DNA from: Owenweeksia sp.
Lineage (GTDB): Bacteria > Bacteroidota > Bacteroidia > Flavobacteriales > Schleiferiaceae
Direction of reading: 5' to 3'
NCBI GenBank assembly: GCA_002695025.1
Contig: NZNV01000017.1
Span: 678,293 to 742,292, forward strand
Length of the DNA: 64,000 nucleotides
A program made the translations under genes and the position numbers. Shown here in pieces: positions 45,392 to 57,652 of the stretch. The notes beneath the pieces are model-generated. The model was not told the origin of the DNA. It worked only from the letters and a program-made list of their open reading frames with translations, and searched no databases. Positions within the stretch are counted from its first letter, which is position 1, and every line of letters begins with the position of its first letter.

Positions 45392-47764
45392 TCAAAACTC
45401 CACAATCAGGCCGATACTCGGAATAAGGGTTCCCGTTTCATCTTCAACGGTTTTGGTGCGGTAATACTCCCGGCCGTTATCAGTATAGGTCACCGGATTG
45501 CCATTGGCATCAAGGTCCAGTAGGAGGACGGGGTTGCCTTGTATGCTTTGAGCCAGCGCGTTTTGCACGTCCAGGTATACATCCAGGCTCCAGCGGGTGA
45601 AGAACCACTTCTTGTCGATCCGTAAGTTGAGGCGGTTAAAGCTGGCCAGCCGCTGGGTATTCAGGCGATCGTAATCCGGTAAACCTTGCTGGTTCACATC
45701 GTACACATTTACCAGGCTGGAAGTTTGCAGGTCCAGCGGAGTATAAGGCGCTCCGCCCAGGTACTGGTACTGTATGCCGATCTCCCAGTTCTTCTTCAGT
45801 TTTTTGCCCATGGTAAGGGTGATGATATGACCATTGTCCCAGGAAGAAGGGGTAAGATCACCGTTCTTGTCTTCAAACTCGCTACGTACCCAGGTATAGG
45901 CCAGGGTTCCGAACCAGCCCTTATAGAGTTTTTGCTGGTAGAGCAACTCCAGTCCGTAAGCCTGTCCGGCCGAAGTGCTGGTAGCTTCTCCGATCCCGAT
46001 CACGCCAAAATCGCTACCCAGGTTGGCCAGGGTGATGGAGTCGCGGAGCATAAAAGGGTAACGGGCATATAGCTTGTAAAAGCCTTCCAGGCTGATCTTG
46101 GCACTAAAAGGCAGGTAATGCGTGATGCCGGTTACGTAGTGCGTGGCGCGGATATAGGAAAGATCCGTATTCACCAGGCTTCCGGCCGCATCGCGGTAAC
46201 CCAGGGTGGGATAGGGCGGTAGCTGGTAATAGATGCCATAGCTGCTGTTCCAACTCCATTCTGAGGTGAAGTTGTAACTCACGGCTACTTTTGGAGAAAG
46301 CTGGTTCAGCGGGTTGGTCATCTCTTCGTTAAAGGTATTGGCATCTGCCCGCAGGCCAAGGGTAAGGCTGAGCTTTTCATTCCAGAAACTTCGTGTAGCC
46401 TGGCCAAAGAGCGAATACTTGAAAAAACGGAGGTCGCTTTGGTACGAGAGATCCGGAAAGCCATCCGGAACCCTGCGGTCCAGCGTCCGGGTATTGTATT
46501 TGGCTTCCTCCAAACCCAGCCCGGCCGTCCAGCGCCAATCTTCACCGCGCAGGATATGCTCAATGCGCAGTTTATTCTCTATTTCCCGGGAAGTGTAATC
46601 CAGCAGTTGAACGTCATCCGGATCGTTATTCAGGAACTTCTCCGCGGTATTGTTCAGCATAAAACGACTGAGGATGTAGTTGGTATACGACTTCTCCCCA
46701 AAATGCGTGTATTTGGCCCCGATGGAGTAATTCCACTGTTCATTTACCGGCAAAAGGCGAAGCTGGTAGCGTTGCAATTCGGTTTCGTTGGCGTCCAGGT
46801 TGAGCTTGAAGTTATCGATGGCGCCCAGGCCGAGGAAAGTGATCTGGTTCTTGTCATCTATGCGGTATTTGACCTTGGCCTGGAAGTCGTTGTACGTGGG
46901 CAAGAACGAAAGGTCCAGCAGTGAAAACAGGAACTGCAGGTAGCTCCTGCGCGCGGATGCGATGTAGGTGGTTTTTTCACTTAAGGGTCCTTCCAGCGTT
47001 AGCCCTACTTCGGAGGCTCCCACCTGGAAAATACCACCCGTGCGGTCTTTACGTCCGTCCTTTAGCTGGATATCCATCACGGAGCTTAGCGATTGCGCTT
47101 TTTCTACCGGAAAGGCACCGGTGTAGAGGTTTACTTCGCGGATAAAGTTCACGTTGATCATACCCACCGGCCCACCGCTGCTGCCCTGGGTGGCAAAGTG
47201 GTTGATGGCCGGTATTTCAATGCCGTCCAGGAAGAATTTATTCTCATTGGGTCCGCCTCCGCGAATGATGATATCGTTGCGGAAACTGGGGGTGGAGGCT
47301 ACGCCCGGGAGAGCCTGTATCACCTTGGAGATGTCCTGGTTGCCACCGGGATTTCGCTGGATCTCGTTAATTCCCAAAGTGTTTACGGATACCGGGCTTT
47401 CGGGCCTGCGTTCAAACTGCTGTTGGGCAGATACTTCCACTTCGCCCAGTGATTTACTGTTTTCTTGCAGGGCAAAGTCCAGGTAACGGGGTGAGGATAA
47501 GTTAAGCTGCACCTCGTATTCTGTTTTAGTATTGTACCCGATAAAGGAAGCGGTTACATTGTAGAGACCGGGTTCTGCAAGCAGGGTATAATTCCCGTTA
47601 GCATCTGTTGTGGTGCCGGTGGTAGTGCCTTCAATGATGACGTTGGCGAAAGGAAGCGGCTCATTGTTGATGCGGTCATAGACCCTGCCCTTAATGATAC
47701 CCTTCTGGGCCTGCAGTGAAATACTAAGAACAATAAGCAGTAAAGAGGTAAGCGGTACTCTCAC
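45392..47764 (-). CDS. TonB-dependent outer-membrane receptor
   Basis: A 790-residue active-transport receptor. Signal peptide 1-20 (ISLQAQ); carboxypeptidase-regulatory-like domain (about 23-105, GIIKGRVYDRINNEPLPFANVIIEG); plug domain (about 115-230, VIQALPGVASTPSFRNDIIIRGGGPNENKFFLDGIE region); then the beta-barrel, ending in the aromatic terminus LIVEF. The substrate cannot be told from sequence; no SusD-like partner is adjacent, which argues against a classic polysaccharide-utilisation pair. It is the first core-like gene right of the cassette array. Confidence 0.93.
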   Translation of the reverse strand: MRVPLTSLLLIVLSISLQAQKGIIKGRVYDRINNEPLPFANVIIEGTTTGTTTDANGNYTLLAEPGLYNVTASFIGYNTKTEYEVQLNLSSPRYLDFALQENSKSLGEVEVSAQQQFERRPESPVSVNTLGINEIQRNPGGNQDISKVIQALPGVASTPSFRNDIIIRGGGPNENKFFLDGIEIPAINHFATQGSSGGPVGMINVNFIREVNLYTGAFPVEKAQSLSSVMDIQLKDGRKDRTGGIFQVGASEVGLTLEGPLSEKTTYIASARRSYLQFLFSLLDLSFLPTYNDFQAKVKYRIDDKNQITFLGLGAIDNFKLNLDANETELQRYQLRLLPVNEQWNYSIGAKYTHFGEKSYTNYILSRFMLNNTAEKFLNNDPDDVQLLDYTSREIENKLRIEHILRGEDWRWTAGLGLEEAKYNTRTLDRRVPDGFPDLSYQSDLRFFKYSLFGQATRSFWNEKLSLTLGLRADANTFNEEMTNPLNQLSPKVAVSYNFTSEWSWNSSYGIYYQLPPYPTLGYRDAAGSLVNTDLSYIRATHYVTGITHYLPFSAKISLEGFYKLYARYPFMLRDSITLANLGSDFGVIGIGEATSTSAGQAYGLELLYQQKLYKGWFGTLAYTWVRSEFEDKNGDLTPSSWDNGHIITLTMGKKLKKNWEIGIQYQYLGGAPYTPLDLQTSSLVNVYDVNQQGLPDYDRLNTQRLASFNRLNLRIDKKWFFTRWSLDVYLDVQNALAQSIQGNPVLLLDLDANGNPVTYTDNGREYYRTKTVEDETGTLIPSIGLIVEF

Positions 47765-47792
47765 GGTAAACTATGGTTTGATACGATGGAAC

Positions 47793-47819
47793 AAAAAACC
47801 CCGGCCAGGGGCCGGGGTT
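47793..47819 (-). terminator. Rho-independent terminator of the SRPBCC/GyrI-like gene
   Basis: On the minus strand a perfect 10-bp GC-rich stem (AACCCCGGCC with GGCCGGGGTT) and 3-base loop are followed by TTTT. It lies 23 bases past the stop codon, and its reading direction fits that gene. Confidence 0.9.
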
Positions 47820-47842
47820 CAAATTTATTTCAGAAAATGTAA

Positions 47843-48901
47843 TTAACCGTTCCCACCTCCTGTTGATTCTTCCATATTGGAAGCTTCCATTTCTACAACT
47901 GTTACCGGGTAGTACACTTCGGTTATCCATTTAGAGGAATCGGGCTCCGAGCCAGGGTCGGTAACATACACTTCCCAGGGAGAGCCGGCCATTTGTATAT
48001 TATTTTTCTCCATGTATTGGTCAATGGCGTAGTGTACTTCTCCGGTACCTTCATAAGGTCCCATATACACCACCTTAAGCACTTTTCCTGCGGCTATCTC
48101 GCCTTTCTTAACACGGTCATTGCCAGGTTTGGCGGAAGTAATGGGAAGAGCCACGGCAATGTCAGCCATTTGGGTTTCCTCGTTCCACTCATGGTATACG
48201 GCAAAAGGAGCACCGTTCATATTTTGGGCATCTTCACCCAGGTATTGTCCTAACTCCTGGTAGCGGGTGGCAAAAAATTCAGAGTTCAGCTCTCCAAAAG
48301 ATACTTTGTCTTCCACATAATAATACTCTACCGGAGTGGCATCGGTCATAACAATTTCGTATTCCGTTTCAAGGGCAGGCATGGATTCTACCTTTTGCTT
48401 AAGGTTCTCCAGGCCATCTTCATAGTCTTTCCCAACAAACTGGTCCATCATGGCAGACTGCCAGCGGCCGAAGAAACTGGTTTCACCGGTAAGGTCCCAG
48501 GTAACTTTGGTCTTTCCTTCGGGCACTTCTTCAAATGTCCAGTGCGTGTGCGAGTCGCCCATACCTTCAAACACCAGTTTGGTTTCCATGGATTTGTTTT
48601 CTTCGGCAGCTATGATCTCCTGCGTACCGGCACCGCTGTTTTTACTGGTCCAGGAGTACATGGCACCCACACCCTGGGAGGTTTCTCCAAATTCATGTTC
48701 AATGGTGCTGTCCCTTCTGTTCCAGGGATCCCAGTCTTCCCAGGTCTTAAAGTCGCTCACCACGGCATATACCTGTGCGGGGGGCGCATTAATAACCGTT
48801 GAGCGTTCTACCTTGTATTCGGAAGGTAGGGTGGCCATCCAGATGCAATAGGCACCAAAGAGGACCAAAAGGATAATAATGATAATTTTTAATGCTTTCA
48901 T
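47843..48901 (-). CDS. SRPBCC-domain protein with C-terminal GyrI-like domain
   Basis: A 352-residue protein with an N-terminal membrane helix (4-24). The SRPBCC (START-like) ligand-binding domain spans about 30-175 (STVINAPPAQVYAVVSDFKTWEDW). A GyrI-like/AraC-effector-binding fold follows (about 190-340; PFAVYHEWNEET, GKVLKVVYMGPYEGTGEVHYAI). Both parts bind small hydrophobic or cationic ligands in other proteins. The combination is known in Bacteroidota, but its ligand is not. It is divergent from guaA. Confidence 0.87.
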   Translation of the reverse strand: MKALKIIIIILLVLFGAYCIWMATLPSEYKVERSTVINAPPAQVYAVVSDFKTWEDWDPWNRRDSTIEHEFGETSQGVGAMYSWTSKNSGAGTQEIIAAEENKSMETKLVFEGMGDSHTHWTFEEVPEGKTKVTWDLTGETSFFGRWQSAMMDQFVGKDYEDGLENLKQKVESMPALETEYEIVMTDATPVEYYYVEDKVSFGELNSEFFATRYQELGQYLGEDAQNMNGAPFAVYHEWNEETQMADIAVALPITSAKPGNDRVKKGEIAAGKVLKVVYMGPYEGTGEVHYAIDQYMEKNNIQMAGSPWEVYVTDPGSEPDSSKWITEVYYPVTVVEMEASNMEESTGGGNG

Positions 48902-49030
48902 AAGGTTGATAATTAAAGTGTTATTGTAGAATCAAAAGTAGAAAAATTCATAGTAGGATTTCCGGACGGGTGTTGAAATATGTTTTAAGAAGTTATCTAC
49001 AACAGCTGGATGGAAATTTTGAAAAGGGTT

Positions 49031-49038
49031 TAAATTTG
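49031..49038 (+). promoter_or_regulatory. Candidate -7 promoter element at the guaA start
   Basis: TAAATTTG matches TAnnTTTG exactly and ends 4 bases before the guaA ATG. If used, transcription would begin at or next to the start codon, giving a leaderless mRNA. No well-placed -33 TTG was found. Confidence 0.45.
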
Positions 49039-49042
49039 CCGG

Positions 49043-50572
49043 ATGCAAGAAATGATCCTCATCATAGACTGCGGCTCTCAGTACACGCAACTGATAGCCC
49101 GCAGAGTTCGTGAATTGAACGTTTACTGTGAAATCCACCCTTTTAACCATCTTCCTGAACTCACTCCTCATATCAAGGGGGTGATCATCAGCGGAAGTCC
49201 TTCTTCCGTGCGTGACGAGAACGCTCCACGACTTGAACTGGACGCTATTAAAGGCAGGCTTCCTCTTTTGGGAGTGTGCTACGGAGCGCAATACCTGTCA
49301 CAACATTTCGGGGGTAAGGTGGAAGCTTCCGAAACCAGGGAGTTTGGCCGTGCCAACCTTTTGCATATCGATAGTTCTTCACAACTGCTGAAGGGTATAG
49401 AGGTAGGTTCACAGGTGTGGATGAGCCACGGTGATACCATCCGTGAGATCCCGGACGGTTACGCAATTGAGGCCAGCACCCGGGATGTGAAGGTAGCAGC
49501 TTACCACATTCAGGGAGAAGATACCTACGGTATCCAGTTCCACCCGGAAGTATACCATAGCAAGGATGGCCTGAAGCTTTTGCAGAATTACGTGGTAAAC
49601 ATTTGTGGCTGCTCGCAGGATTGGACGCCTGCTTCCTTCATTGAGGATACTATTGCGCAAATGCGTAAGAAGTTAGGTAAGGACCAGGTGGTTCTGGGGC
49701 TTTCCGGTGGTGTGGATTCTACCGTTACAGCCGTATTACTATCGGAAGCCATTGGTGACCAGTTGCACTGCATCTTTGTGAACAACGGGGTGCTCCGTAA
49801 AAATGAATTTGAGCAGGTACTGGATCAGTACAAGGAGATGGGGCTTAATATCAAGGGCGTGGATTCCAGCGAGCGGTTTTTGAACGCCCTGGAGGGGATC
49901 TCTGATCCCGAGGTGAAAAGGAAGACCATTGGGCGGGTATTTATTGAAGTATTTGACGATGAAGCTTCGCAGATAGCCGATGTGGAATGGCTGGCACAGG
50001 GTACTATTTACCCGGATGTTATTGAATCGGTGAGTGTAAAAGGACCTTCGGCTACCATTAAGTCGCACCACAACGTAGGAGGCTTACCAGACTTCATGAA
50101 ACTGAAGGTGGTGGAGCCTATGAATACCTTATTTAAGGACGAAGTGCGCAGAGTGGGTAAGGCATTGGGTATACCGGATGAGTTGCTGGGGCGTCACCCG
50201 TTTCCGGGCCCGGGTCTGGCCATTCGTATATTGGGCGAGATCACCAAGGAAAAGGTACGCATCTTGCAGGAGGTAGATCATATTTTTATCTCCTCTCTGC
50301 GGGAACACAACTTATATGACGATGTATGGCAGGCCGGTGCTATGTTGCTGCCGGTACAGTCCGTAGGCGTTATGGGTGATGAAAGAACATATGAGAGTGT
50401 GGTGGCGTTACGTGCTGTAGAAAGTACCGATGGTATGACCGCAGATTGGGTACACCTGCCGTATGAATTCCTGGCGGAAGTATCCAATAAGATCATCAAT
50501 CGCGTTAAAGGTGTAAACAGGGTGGTGTACGATATTAGTTCCAAACCCCCGGCAACTATAGAATGGGAATAA
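49043..50572 (+). CDS. guaA: GMP synthase (glutamine-hydrolysing)
   Basis: Converts XMP to GMP with ATP and glutamine, the last step of guanine nucleotide synthesis. The protein has 509 residues, full length. The class I glutamine amidotransferase domain carries Cys79 (GVCYGAQ), His167 and Glu169 (FHPEV). The ATP-pyrophosphatase domain has the P-loop SGGVDS at 221-226, and the C-terminal dimerisation domain ends at [13 protein letters not shown], the usual terminus. An internal ATG three codons in is also possible. It is followed by the LysM gene in a TAATG stop-start overlap. Confidence 0.98.
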   Translation: MQEMILIIDCGSQYTQLIARRVRELNVYCEIHPFNHLPELTPHIKGVIISGSPSSVRDENAPRLELDAIKGRLPLLGVCYGAQYLSQHFGGKVEASETREFGRANLLHIDSSSQLLKGIEVGSQVWMSHGDTIREIPDGYAIEASTRDVKVAAYHIQGEDTYGIQFHPEVYHSKDGLKLLQNYVVNICGCSQDWTPASFIEDTIAQMRKKLGKDQVVLGLSGGVDSTVTAVLLSEAIGDQLHCIFVNNGVLRKNEFEQVLDQYKEMGLNIKGVDSSERFLNALEGISDPEVKRKTIGRVFIEVFDDEASQIADVEWLAQGTIYPDVIESVSVKGPSATIKSHHNVGGLPDFMKLKVVEPMNTLFKDEVRRVGKALGIPDELLGRHPFPGPGLAIRILGEITKEKVRILQEVDHIFISSLREHNLYDDVWQAGAMLLPVQSVGVMGDERTYESVVALRAVESTDGMTADWVHLPYEFLAEVSNKIINRVKGVNRVVYDISSKPPATIEWE

Positions 50573-52680
50573 TGACCAGGTTTTTATTGGGATTGCTCTT
50601 GGCCTTCAGCTTGACTGCTTTGGGCCAGAATGACGATGATTATATCTTTCACCAGGTAGAAGCCGGTGAAACCAAATACGGCATATCCCGTGAATACGGC
50701 ATCAGCATTGAGCAGCTGGAAAAATTCAACCCGGAGATCAAAAGCGGGCTAAAGGAAGGCCTTACCCTGCTGATCCCCAAAAAAGCCAGCGAGGTAAAAT
50801 CCACGGTCCCGTCCAAGGGGGGCAATACCGAACCCGAGTTTGTATACCACGAGGTGAAAGCCGGAGAAACACTGTATTCCCTCACCCGTACGTATGGCGT
50901 TTCTGAGCTGGAGATCAAACAGCATAATCCCGAGCTGGCCAATGGCCTTAAAGTGGGTATGACGCTGAAGATACCGGTTAAGGAGCAGAAGGCCCAACCA
51001 ACGGAAGTGGCCCAGTTGGATACCGTCAATTATACCTACCATAAAGTTGAAAAGGACGAAACGGCCTATTCTCTGAGCCGTGCCCACGACATTTCACTGG
51101 ACAGTCTGTACCTGCTGAACCCCCGGGCAGAAGACGGCCTGCGCATAGGGCAGGTGATCAAATTCCCTAAAAAGGGCGAGAAGAAGTATTACAGTATTGC
51201 GGGTGCTAAAAGACCGAAGGAAGGGTTGGCTACGGATGAGTCTGAAATTCCCGCCCAAAACCAGGCTCTGCAAAACGATACGGATACCAGCAGCACGTAT
51301 ATGCTGTACCAGGTAAAAACCGGGGATTCCTTCTTTTCCTTGAAACAGAAATTCAACGTTACACGTGAAGAGCTGATCGCCTTGAACCCGGAGTTGGCAA
51401 AAGGCCTGGAGTTGGAAAAATACATTATTGTTCCCCGTAAGGTTGAGCAGCCGGAAACCAGTTTCCTGGATAAGATCTTCAATAAGGTAGATCCTGAACC
51501 GCATAAGGAGGAAGTACCTGATGCCAAGGTGGACCGCAAGAATGAACTTAACAATCCTTACGATCAGAAAAACACCCCGGAGCCAAAGATCGATATTGAG
51601 GATACACTGAATATTGACATTACCCGTAATTACCTGGTGGGGCTTATGCTTCCCTTTTTTGTGACCGATACCGATTCCCTCGACCCGGAAAGTGTGGATA
51701 AACGGTCCAAGGTGGCACTAGAATTTTACAACGGTTTCCTGATGGCGGCCGATTCACTCAGCAAAGCAGGGATGAATCTTACCTTGAACGTATTTGATAC
51801 CAAGAACAGCCTCTTCCTGCTCAAGGAAAAGATCGGGGACATCCGCAGGACAGACTTTGACCTTATTGTAGGCCCGTTGTACAAGGATAACGTGGAGTTT
51901 GTGGCGGATGAATTGCGAAGCCGTAAGGTGCCGGTCGTATCACCCCTCAGCAAGACCGTGGAGGTGAAGGGGCGCCCTAATCTTATTCAATGTATCCCCG
52001 GCTCTACTGAAAATGACGCTAAAATGGCCGAACTGCTCAATATCCGCTTCAGTGAAGCCCGTATAGTGTTCAGCCATACCGGGAAGCCGGAAGAGGTGGA
52101 GGATGTTCGACAGATCAAAGCCCGCCTGAGAGCCCGGGAAAACGGGCGCTTTATCGACAATATCGTGCTGGAAGGCAGCAACATCAGCCGTAGTGAACTA
52201 CGGGAATCCCTCTCTCCCGGCAAGCGCAACGTTTTTGTGATCACTTCTGAAGATAAGGTGTTCCTGAGTGATCTGGTGAACAAGCTTCGCCAGCTCCGGG
52301 ATACTTCCATTTATATTCTGGGATCTTCCAAGCTCAACCAGATTGCTACCCTGGAGCCGGAGTACCTGAACGATCTGCACCTTACCATGCCCAACGAGTA
52401 TTTTGTGGATTATCAGGACCCGGAAACGGCTAAATTCATTAAAGCCTACCGCGAAAAGTACCACAATGAGCCCATGCGTTATGCCTACCAGGGATATGAT
52501 GTGGGTATGTATTTCCTGAATAAGCTATGGAAAACCGGCAAGTATATGTTGCACGGGCTAAACGATACGGAGCATTATACCAATACCGGTTTTGAGATCC
52601 GCAAGACCCGGGATGGCGGTTACCGGAACGAGTTCATGTACGTTACCGGTATCCGCAATATGACGCTGATTAAGCTTTAA
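50572..52680 (+). CDS. Secreted protein with four LysM repeats and periplasmic-binding domain
   Basis: A 702-residue exported protein from the ATG at 50572, which overlaps the guaA stop by one base; an ATG at 50563 is an alternative. The signal peptide ends at ALGQ. Four LysM peptidoglycan-binding repeats (roughly 24-71, 90-136, 157-203 and 245-292) each carry a ...NP(E/R)...GL(K/R/E)... core. The C-terminal half (about 345-700) has the fold of type I periplasmic-binding proteins (LVGLMLPFF, DLIVGPLYKDNVEFV, VPVVSPLS), as in LivJ or LpoA relatives. It probably anchors to the cell wall; ligand unknown. It overlaps the convergent ATPase gene by 4 bases. Confidence 0.9.
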   Translation: MTRFLLGLLLAFSLTALGQNDDDYIFHQVEAGETKYGISREYGISIEQLEKFNPEIKSGLKEGLTLLIPKKASEVKSTVPSKGGNTEPEFVYHEVKAGETLYSLTRTYGVSELEIKQHNPELANGLKVGMTLKIPVKEQKAQPTEVAQLDTVNYTYHKVEKDETAYSLSRAHDISLDSLYLLNPRAEDGLRIGQVIKFPKKGEKKYYSIAGAKRPKEGLATDESEIPAQNQALQNDTDTSSTYMLYQVKTGDSFFSLKQKFNVTREELIALNPELAKGLELEKYIIVPRKVEQPETSFLDKIFNKVDPEPHKEEVPDAKVDRKNELNNPYDQKNTPEPKIDIEDTLNIDITRNYLVGLMLPFFVTDTDSLDPESVDKRSKVALEFYNGFLMAADSLSKAGMNLTLNVFDTKNSLFLLKEKIGDIRRTDFDLIVGPLYKDNVEFVADELRSRKVPVVSPLSKTVEVKGRPNLIQCIPGSTENDAKMAELLNIRFSEARIVFSHTGKPEEVEDVRQIKARLRARENGRFIDNIVLEGSNISRSELRESLSPGKRNVFVITSEDKVFLSDLVNKLRQLRDTSIYILGSSKLNQIATLEPEYLNDLHLTMPNEYFVDYQDPETAKFIKAYREKYHNEPMRYAYQGYDVGMYFLNKLWKTGKYMLHGLNDTEHYTNTGFEIRKTRDGGYRNEFMYVTGIRNMTLIKL

Positions 52681-54218
52681 TCCTCAATGTCCAGGTCGCC
52701 CCTGCGCAGGTAGGTGCTGAAGAGGTCGGAGAAATTATAGCCTTTGGTCAGTCTTTCCTTATTGAGTTTGGCGTGTTCCGCCAGACCCCACAAAGCCATT
52801 TCCATCATAAAGTAACGCTCCGTATCCGGTGTGTTGGGTTGGTATTTATCCACCAGCCGCTTCAGGGGATTGATACTATCCAGGGCCTTTTCGTATTCAC
52901 TATCCGTAAAGTCTAGGAGTATATCCACGGATTCGCCCTGTCCAAACCAGCTGATCAAAGGAGCGTAAGGGCTTTTTTCATCACTGGCCTTTAAACCTTC
53001 CAGGGTGGGGAGGTATTCCGGCAGCAGATTCTTTACCGCGCTGCCAATGAGGTGTTCTGCTACCAGGGCTGCGCCTTCCTGTTCGCCTTCGTACACCAGT
53101 TCCACCTTCCCGGTGATGGCGGGTATCACCCCGATAAAATCACTGAGACGCACCTGGGTTTTGGCGCCTCCATTGATCAGTGCTCTTCGCTCCGCGGTAC
53201 TCACCAGGTTTTCCAGGGCCGAAATAGTGAGGCGGGCCGAAACGCCACTCTTGGCATCGATGTATTCGTTATCACGTGCCTCAAAAGCTATTTGCTCCAG
53301 CAGGTTTTGGGCTACATCAGGAATGAGTACCTGTTCTTTCTGTCCATCCTGTACGCGAGCTTCCTGGGCTGTAATCTTGCGGGCAATCTCAATGTTTTCC
53401 GGGTAGTGTGTTAATATCTGGCTGCCAATACGATCCTTCAGCGGGGTTACAATGGAGCCACGGTTGGTGTAATCCTCCGGGTTGGCCGTAAACACGAATT
53501 GTATATCCAGATCCAGCCGGAGCTTAAATCCCCGTATCTGGATGTCTCCCTCCTGTAGGATATTGAAAAGGGCTACCTGTATCCGTGCCTGCAGGTCCGG
53601 AAGCTCGTTGATCACAAAGATGCTGCGGTTTGCGCGGGGTATCATGCCGTAATGGATCACCCGCTCATCGGCAAAGCTCAGTTTGAGATTGGCCGCTTTA
53701 ATGGGATCCACGTCACCAATAAGGTCTGCTACGGTAACATCAGGCGTGGCCAGCTTTTCGTAATAGCGGTCATCCCGGTGCAGCCAGGCCACTGGTGTTT
53801 CGTCTCCTTTCTCTGCGATCAGCTGTTGGGCATAGCGCGACACCGGTTGCAGGGGATCATCGTTCAACTCGCTGCCTTCCACCACGGGAATGTATTCATC
53901 CAGCAGCTTGATCATCAAACGGGCCATGCGTGTTTTGGCCTGCCCGCGCAGGCCCAGGAAATTGATGTTGTGCCCGGAGAGAATAGCTCTTTCCAGGTCC
54001 GGGATAACCGTATCCTCAAAGCCGTGTATACCTTCAAAAACGGTACGGCCTGCTTTCAGGTATTCAATAAGGTTGCTCCGTAATTCCTGTTTAATAGTCT
54101 TAGGCTGGTAACCCGCTTTTTTAAGTTCGCCTAATGTTCTGATGTTCTTATAATCCAATGATGTATGTTTTAAAGTTTTAATGCTGTAAGGTTTAAAGGT
54201 TCTAAGTTGAAAGTTCAA
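52677..54218 (-). CDS. MoxR/magnesium-chelatase-type AAA+ ATPase
   Basis: A 513-residue AAA+ ATPase of the MoxR/ChlI class. Walker A is the degenerate GLRGQAKT (89-96). Walker B corresponds to IFVINELPDL, and the sensor and arginine-finger regions follow (VFTANPEDYTNRGSIVTPLKDR). Such ATPases usually work as chaperones with a VWA-domain partner, here supplied by the next gene (54259-55362, 40 bases upstream). No chelatase pathway genes are nearby, so metal insertion into a tetrapyrrole is unlikely. Confidence 0.88.
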   Translation of the reverse strand: MNFQLRTFKPYSIKTLKHTSLDYKNIRTLGELKKAGYQPKTIKQELRSNLIEYLKAGRTVFEGIHGFEDTVIPDLERAILSGHNINFLGLRGQAKTRMARLMIKLLDEYIPVVEGSELNDDPLQPVSRYAQQLIAEKGDETPVAWLHRDDRYYEKLATPDVTVADLIGDVDPIKAANLKLSFADERVIHYGMIPRANRSIFVINELPDLQARIQVALFNILQEGDIQIRGFKLRLDLDIQFVFTANPEDYTNRGSIVTPLKDRIGSQILTHYPENIEIARKITAQEARVQDGQKEQVLIPDVAQNLLEQIAFEARDNEYIDAKSGVSARLTISALENLVSTAERRALINGGAKTQVRLSDFIGVIPAITGKVELVYEGEQEGAALVAEHLIGSAVKNLLPEYLPTLEGLKASDEKSPYAPLISWFGQGESVDILLDFTDSEYEKALDSINPLKRLVDKYQPNTPDTERYFMMEMALWGLAEHAKLNKERLTKGYNFSDLFSTYLRRGDLDIED

Positions 54219-54258
54219 TGTTCAAAGTTGAAGGCTCGTTCAACTAAAAACTAACCAA

Positions 54259-55362
54259 CTACCTACTCCTCCTTCTCCGGTTAGCTTCATAATCCATAAA
54301 AATAAATTCACCCAATCCCTTTAATCCCGTAAAAAAGGCCTTGCCCTTATTGGCTTGCGTGAAATTCTGCACAAACTTCTGCAGGTAAGGGTCCTGGGCA
54401 ATCATAAAGGTGGTGATGGGTATGTTTAACCTGCGGCAGGCTGCGGCCTTGTTCAGGCATTTATTTACAATGTACTCATCCAGCCCCAGGCTGTTCTTGT
54501 AATAGGTGCCATCCGGTTCCTTCAGGCAGCTGGGTTTACCGTCCGTGATCATGAAGATCTGCTTATTGGCGTTCTTCTTTTTACGGAGTATGTCCATGGC
54601 CAGCTCCAGTCCGGCTACTGTATTGGTGTGGTAAGGACCAACTTTAAGATAGGGGAGTTCTTCCAGTTCAATAGGCCAGGCCTCGTTACCAAAGACGATA
54701 ATGTCCAGAGTATCCTTAGGGTAACGTGTTTTGATGAGTTCTGCCAGGGCCAGTGCCACACGCTTGGCGGGGGTTATACGGTCTTCTCCGTAAAGGATCA
54801 TGGAGTGGCTGATGTCGATCATCAGCACGGTGCTCATCTGCGCTTTAAAATGCGTTTCATTCACCACCAGATCCTGTTCCGTCATACCAAACTGGTCAAT
54901 GCCCTGGGAGATAAAGGCATTGCGGATGCTCTCGTTCATGGCAATGCTGTCCAGACTGTCGCCAAAATGGTATTGCCGCATATCGGAAGTAGGCTCGTTA
55001 CCCTGGCCGGGCTGTTTGGTATTGTGATTACCGGATGCCGATTTGCGTAGTTTGCCAAAGATCTGTTCCAGGGCCGTTTGACGTATAGAGCGCTCCGTTT
55101 TGGCGGTCATGGCAAGGCCGCTGCCGTTCGGGTCGTCAATTTCTTCGCGCAGGTAGCCTTTCTTTTTCAGGTCTTCTATAAAGTCATCCAGCGTATAATC
55201 CTTGTTGGTGAGATTGTATTCCGCATCCAGTTCCCGCAACCAGTCCAGCGCTTCGTCCACATCACCGGAAGTATGCAACAGCAGTTCCCGGAATATATCC
55301 AGGAGTTTATCAAAAAGGGTTTTACCCTTACCGGTGTATTCTGAAAAGCGTAATCCTAACAT
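54259..55362 (-). CDS. VWA-domain protein, partner of the MoxR-type ATPase
   Basis: A 367-residue soluble protein. The N-terminal 170 residues are helical and charged. The von Willebrand A domain (about 175-350) has a complete MIDAS start, Asp183-x-Ser185-x-Ser187 (MIDISHS), and the later MITDGKPS motif. It precedes the MoxR-type ATPase on the same strand, the standard MoxR-VWA arrangement in which the ATPase activates a target through the metal-binding VWA protein. The target is unknown. Confidence 0.88.
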   Translation of the reverse strand: MLGLRFSEYTGKGKTLFDKLLDIFRELLLHTSGDVDEALDWLRELDAEYNLTNKDYTLDDFIEDLKKKGYLREEIDDPNGSGLAMTAKTERSIRQTALEQIFGKLRKSASGNHNTKQPGQGNEPTSDMRQYHFGDSLDSIAMNESIRNAFISQGIDQFGMTEQDLVVNETHFKAQMSTVLMIDISHSMILYGEDRITPAKRVALALAELIKTRYPKDTLDIIVFGNEAWPIELEELPYLKVGPYHTNTVAGLELAMDILRKKKNANKQIFMITDGKPSCLKEPDGTYYKNSLGLDEYIVNKCLNKAAACRRLNIPITTFMIAQDPYLQKFVQNFTQANKGKAFFTGLKGLGEFIFMDYEANRRRRSR

Positions 55363-55606
55363 GTGTATTCCTGGGGCTGTAAAGTCTCTATCGAAAGTAC
55401 ATTTTTAATGATGAGCCACATGGCCGTACCCATAGTTTTTAAGTATGGAAGCATAGTTAAATACGAGTATCCTTACCAAAAAGTTTTAGGCCGTTGCCTG
55501 TGGAAGTGATCTTTGGCGTAAAGAATTAGTCTCCGAATGTTAACAAATTGTGGAAAACCCCTGTCTTTACTGGCAGTCCGGTAGTGTTTAAACCGTTGTT
55601 TTTAGC

Positions 55607-57589
<1,983 letters not shown>

Positions 57590-57617
57590 AATATTGGTTA
57601 TATACTTAGTGTAAATG

Positions 57618-57652
57618 ACCCGGTCCTGAGAAATTAAGACCGGGTTTTTTTT
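57618..57652 (+). terminator. Rho-independent terminator of gyrB
   Basis: Eight-bp stem ACCCGGTC with GACCGGGT, 12-base loop, followed by eight T. The T run touches the stop codon of the convergent DUF2911 gene. Confidence 0.9.
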
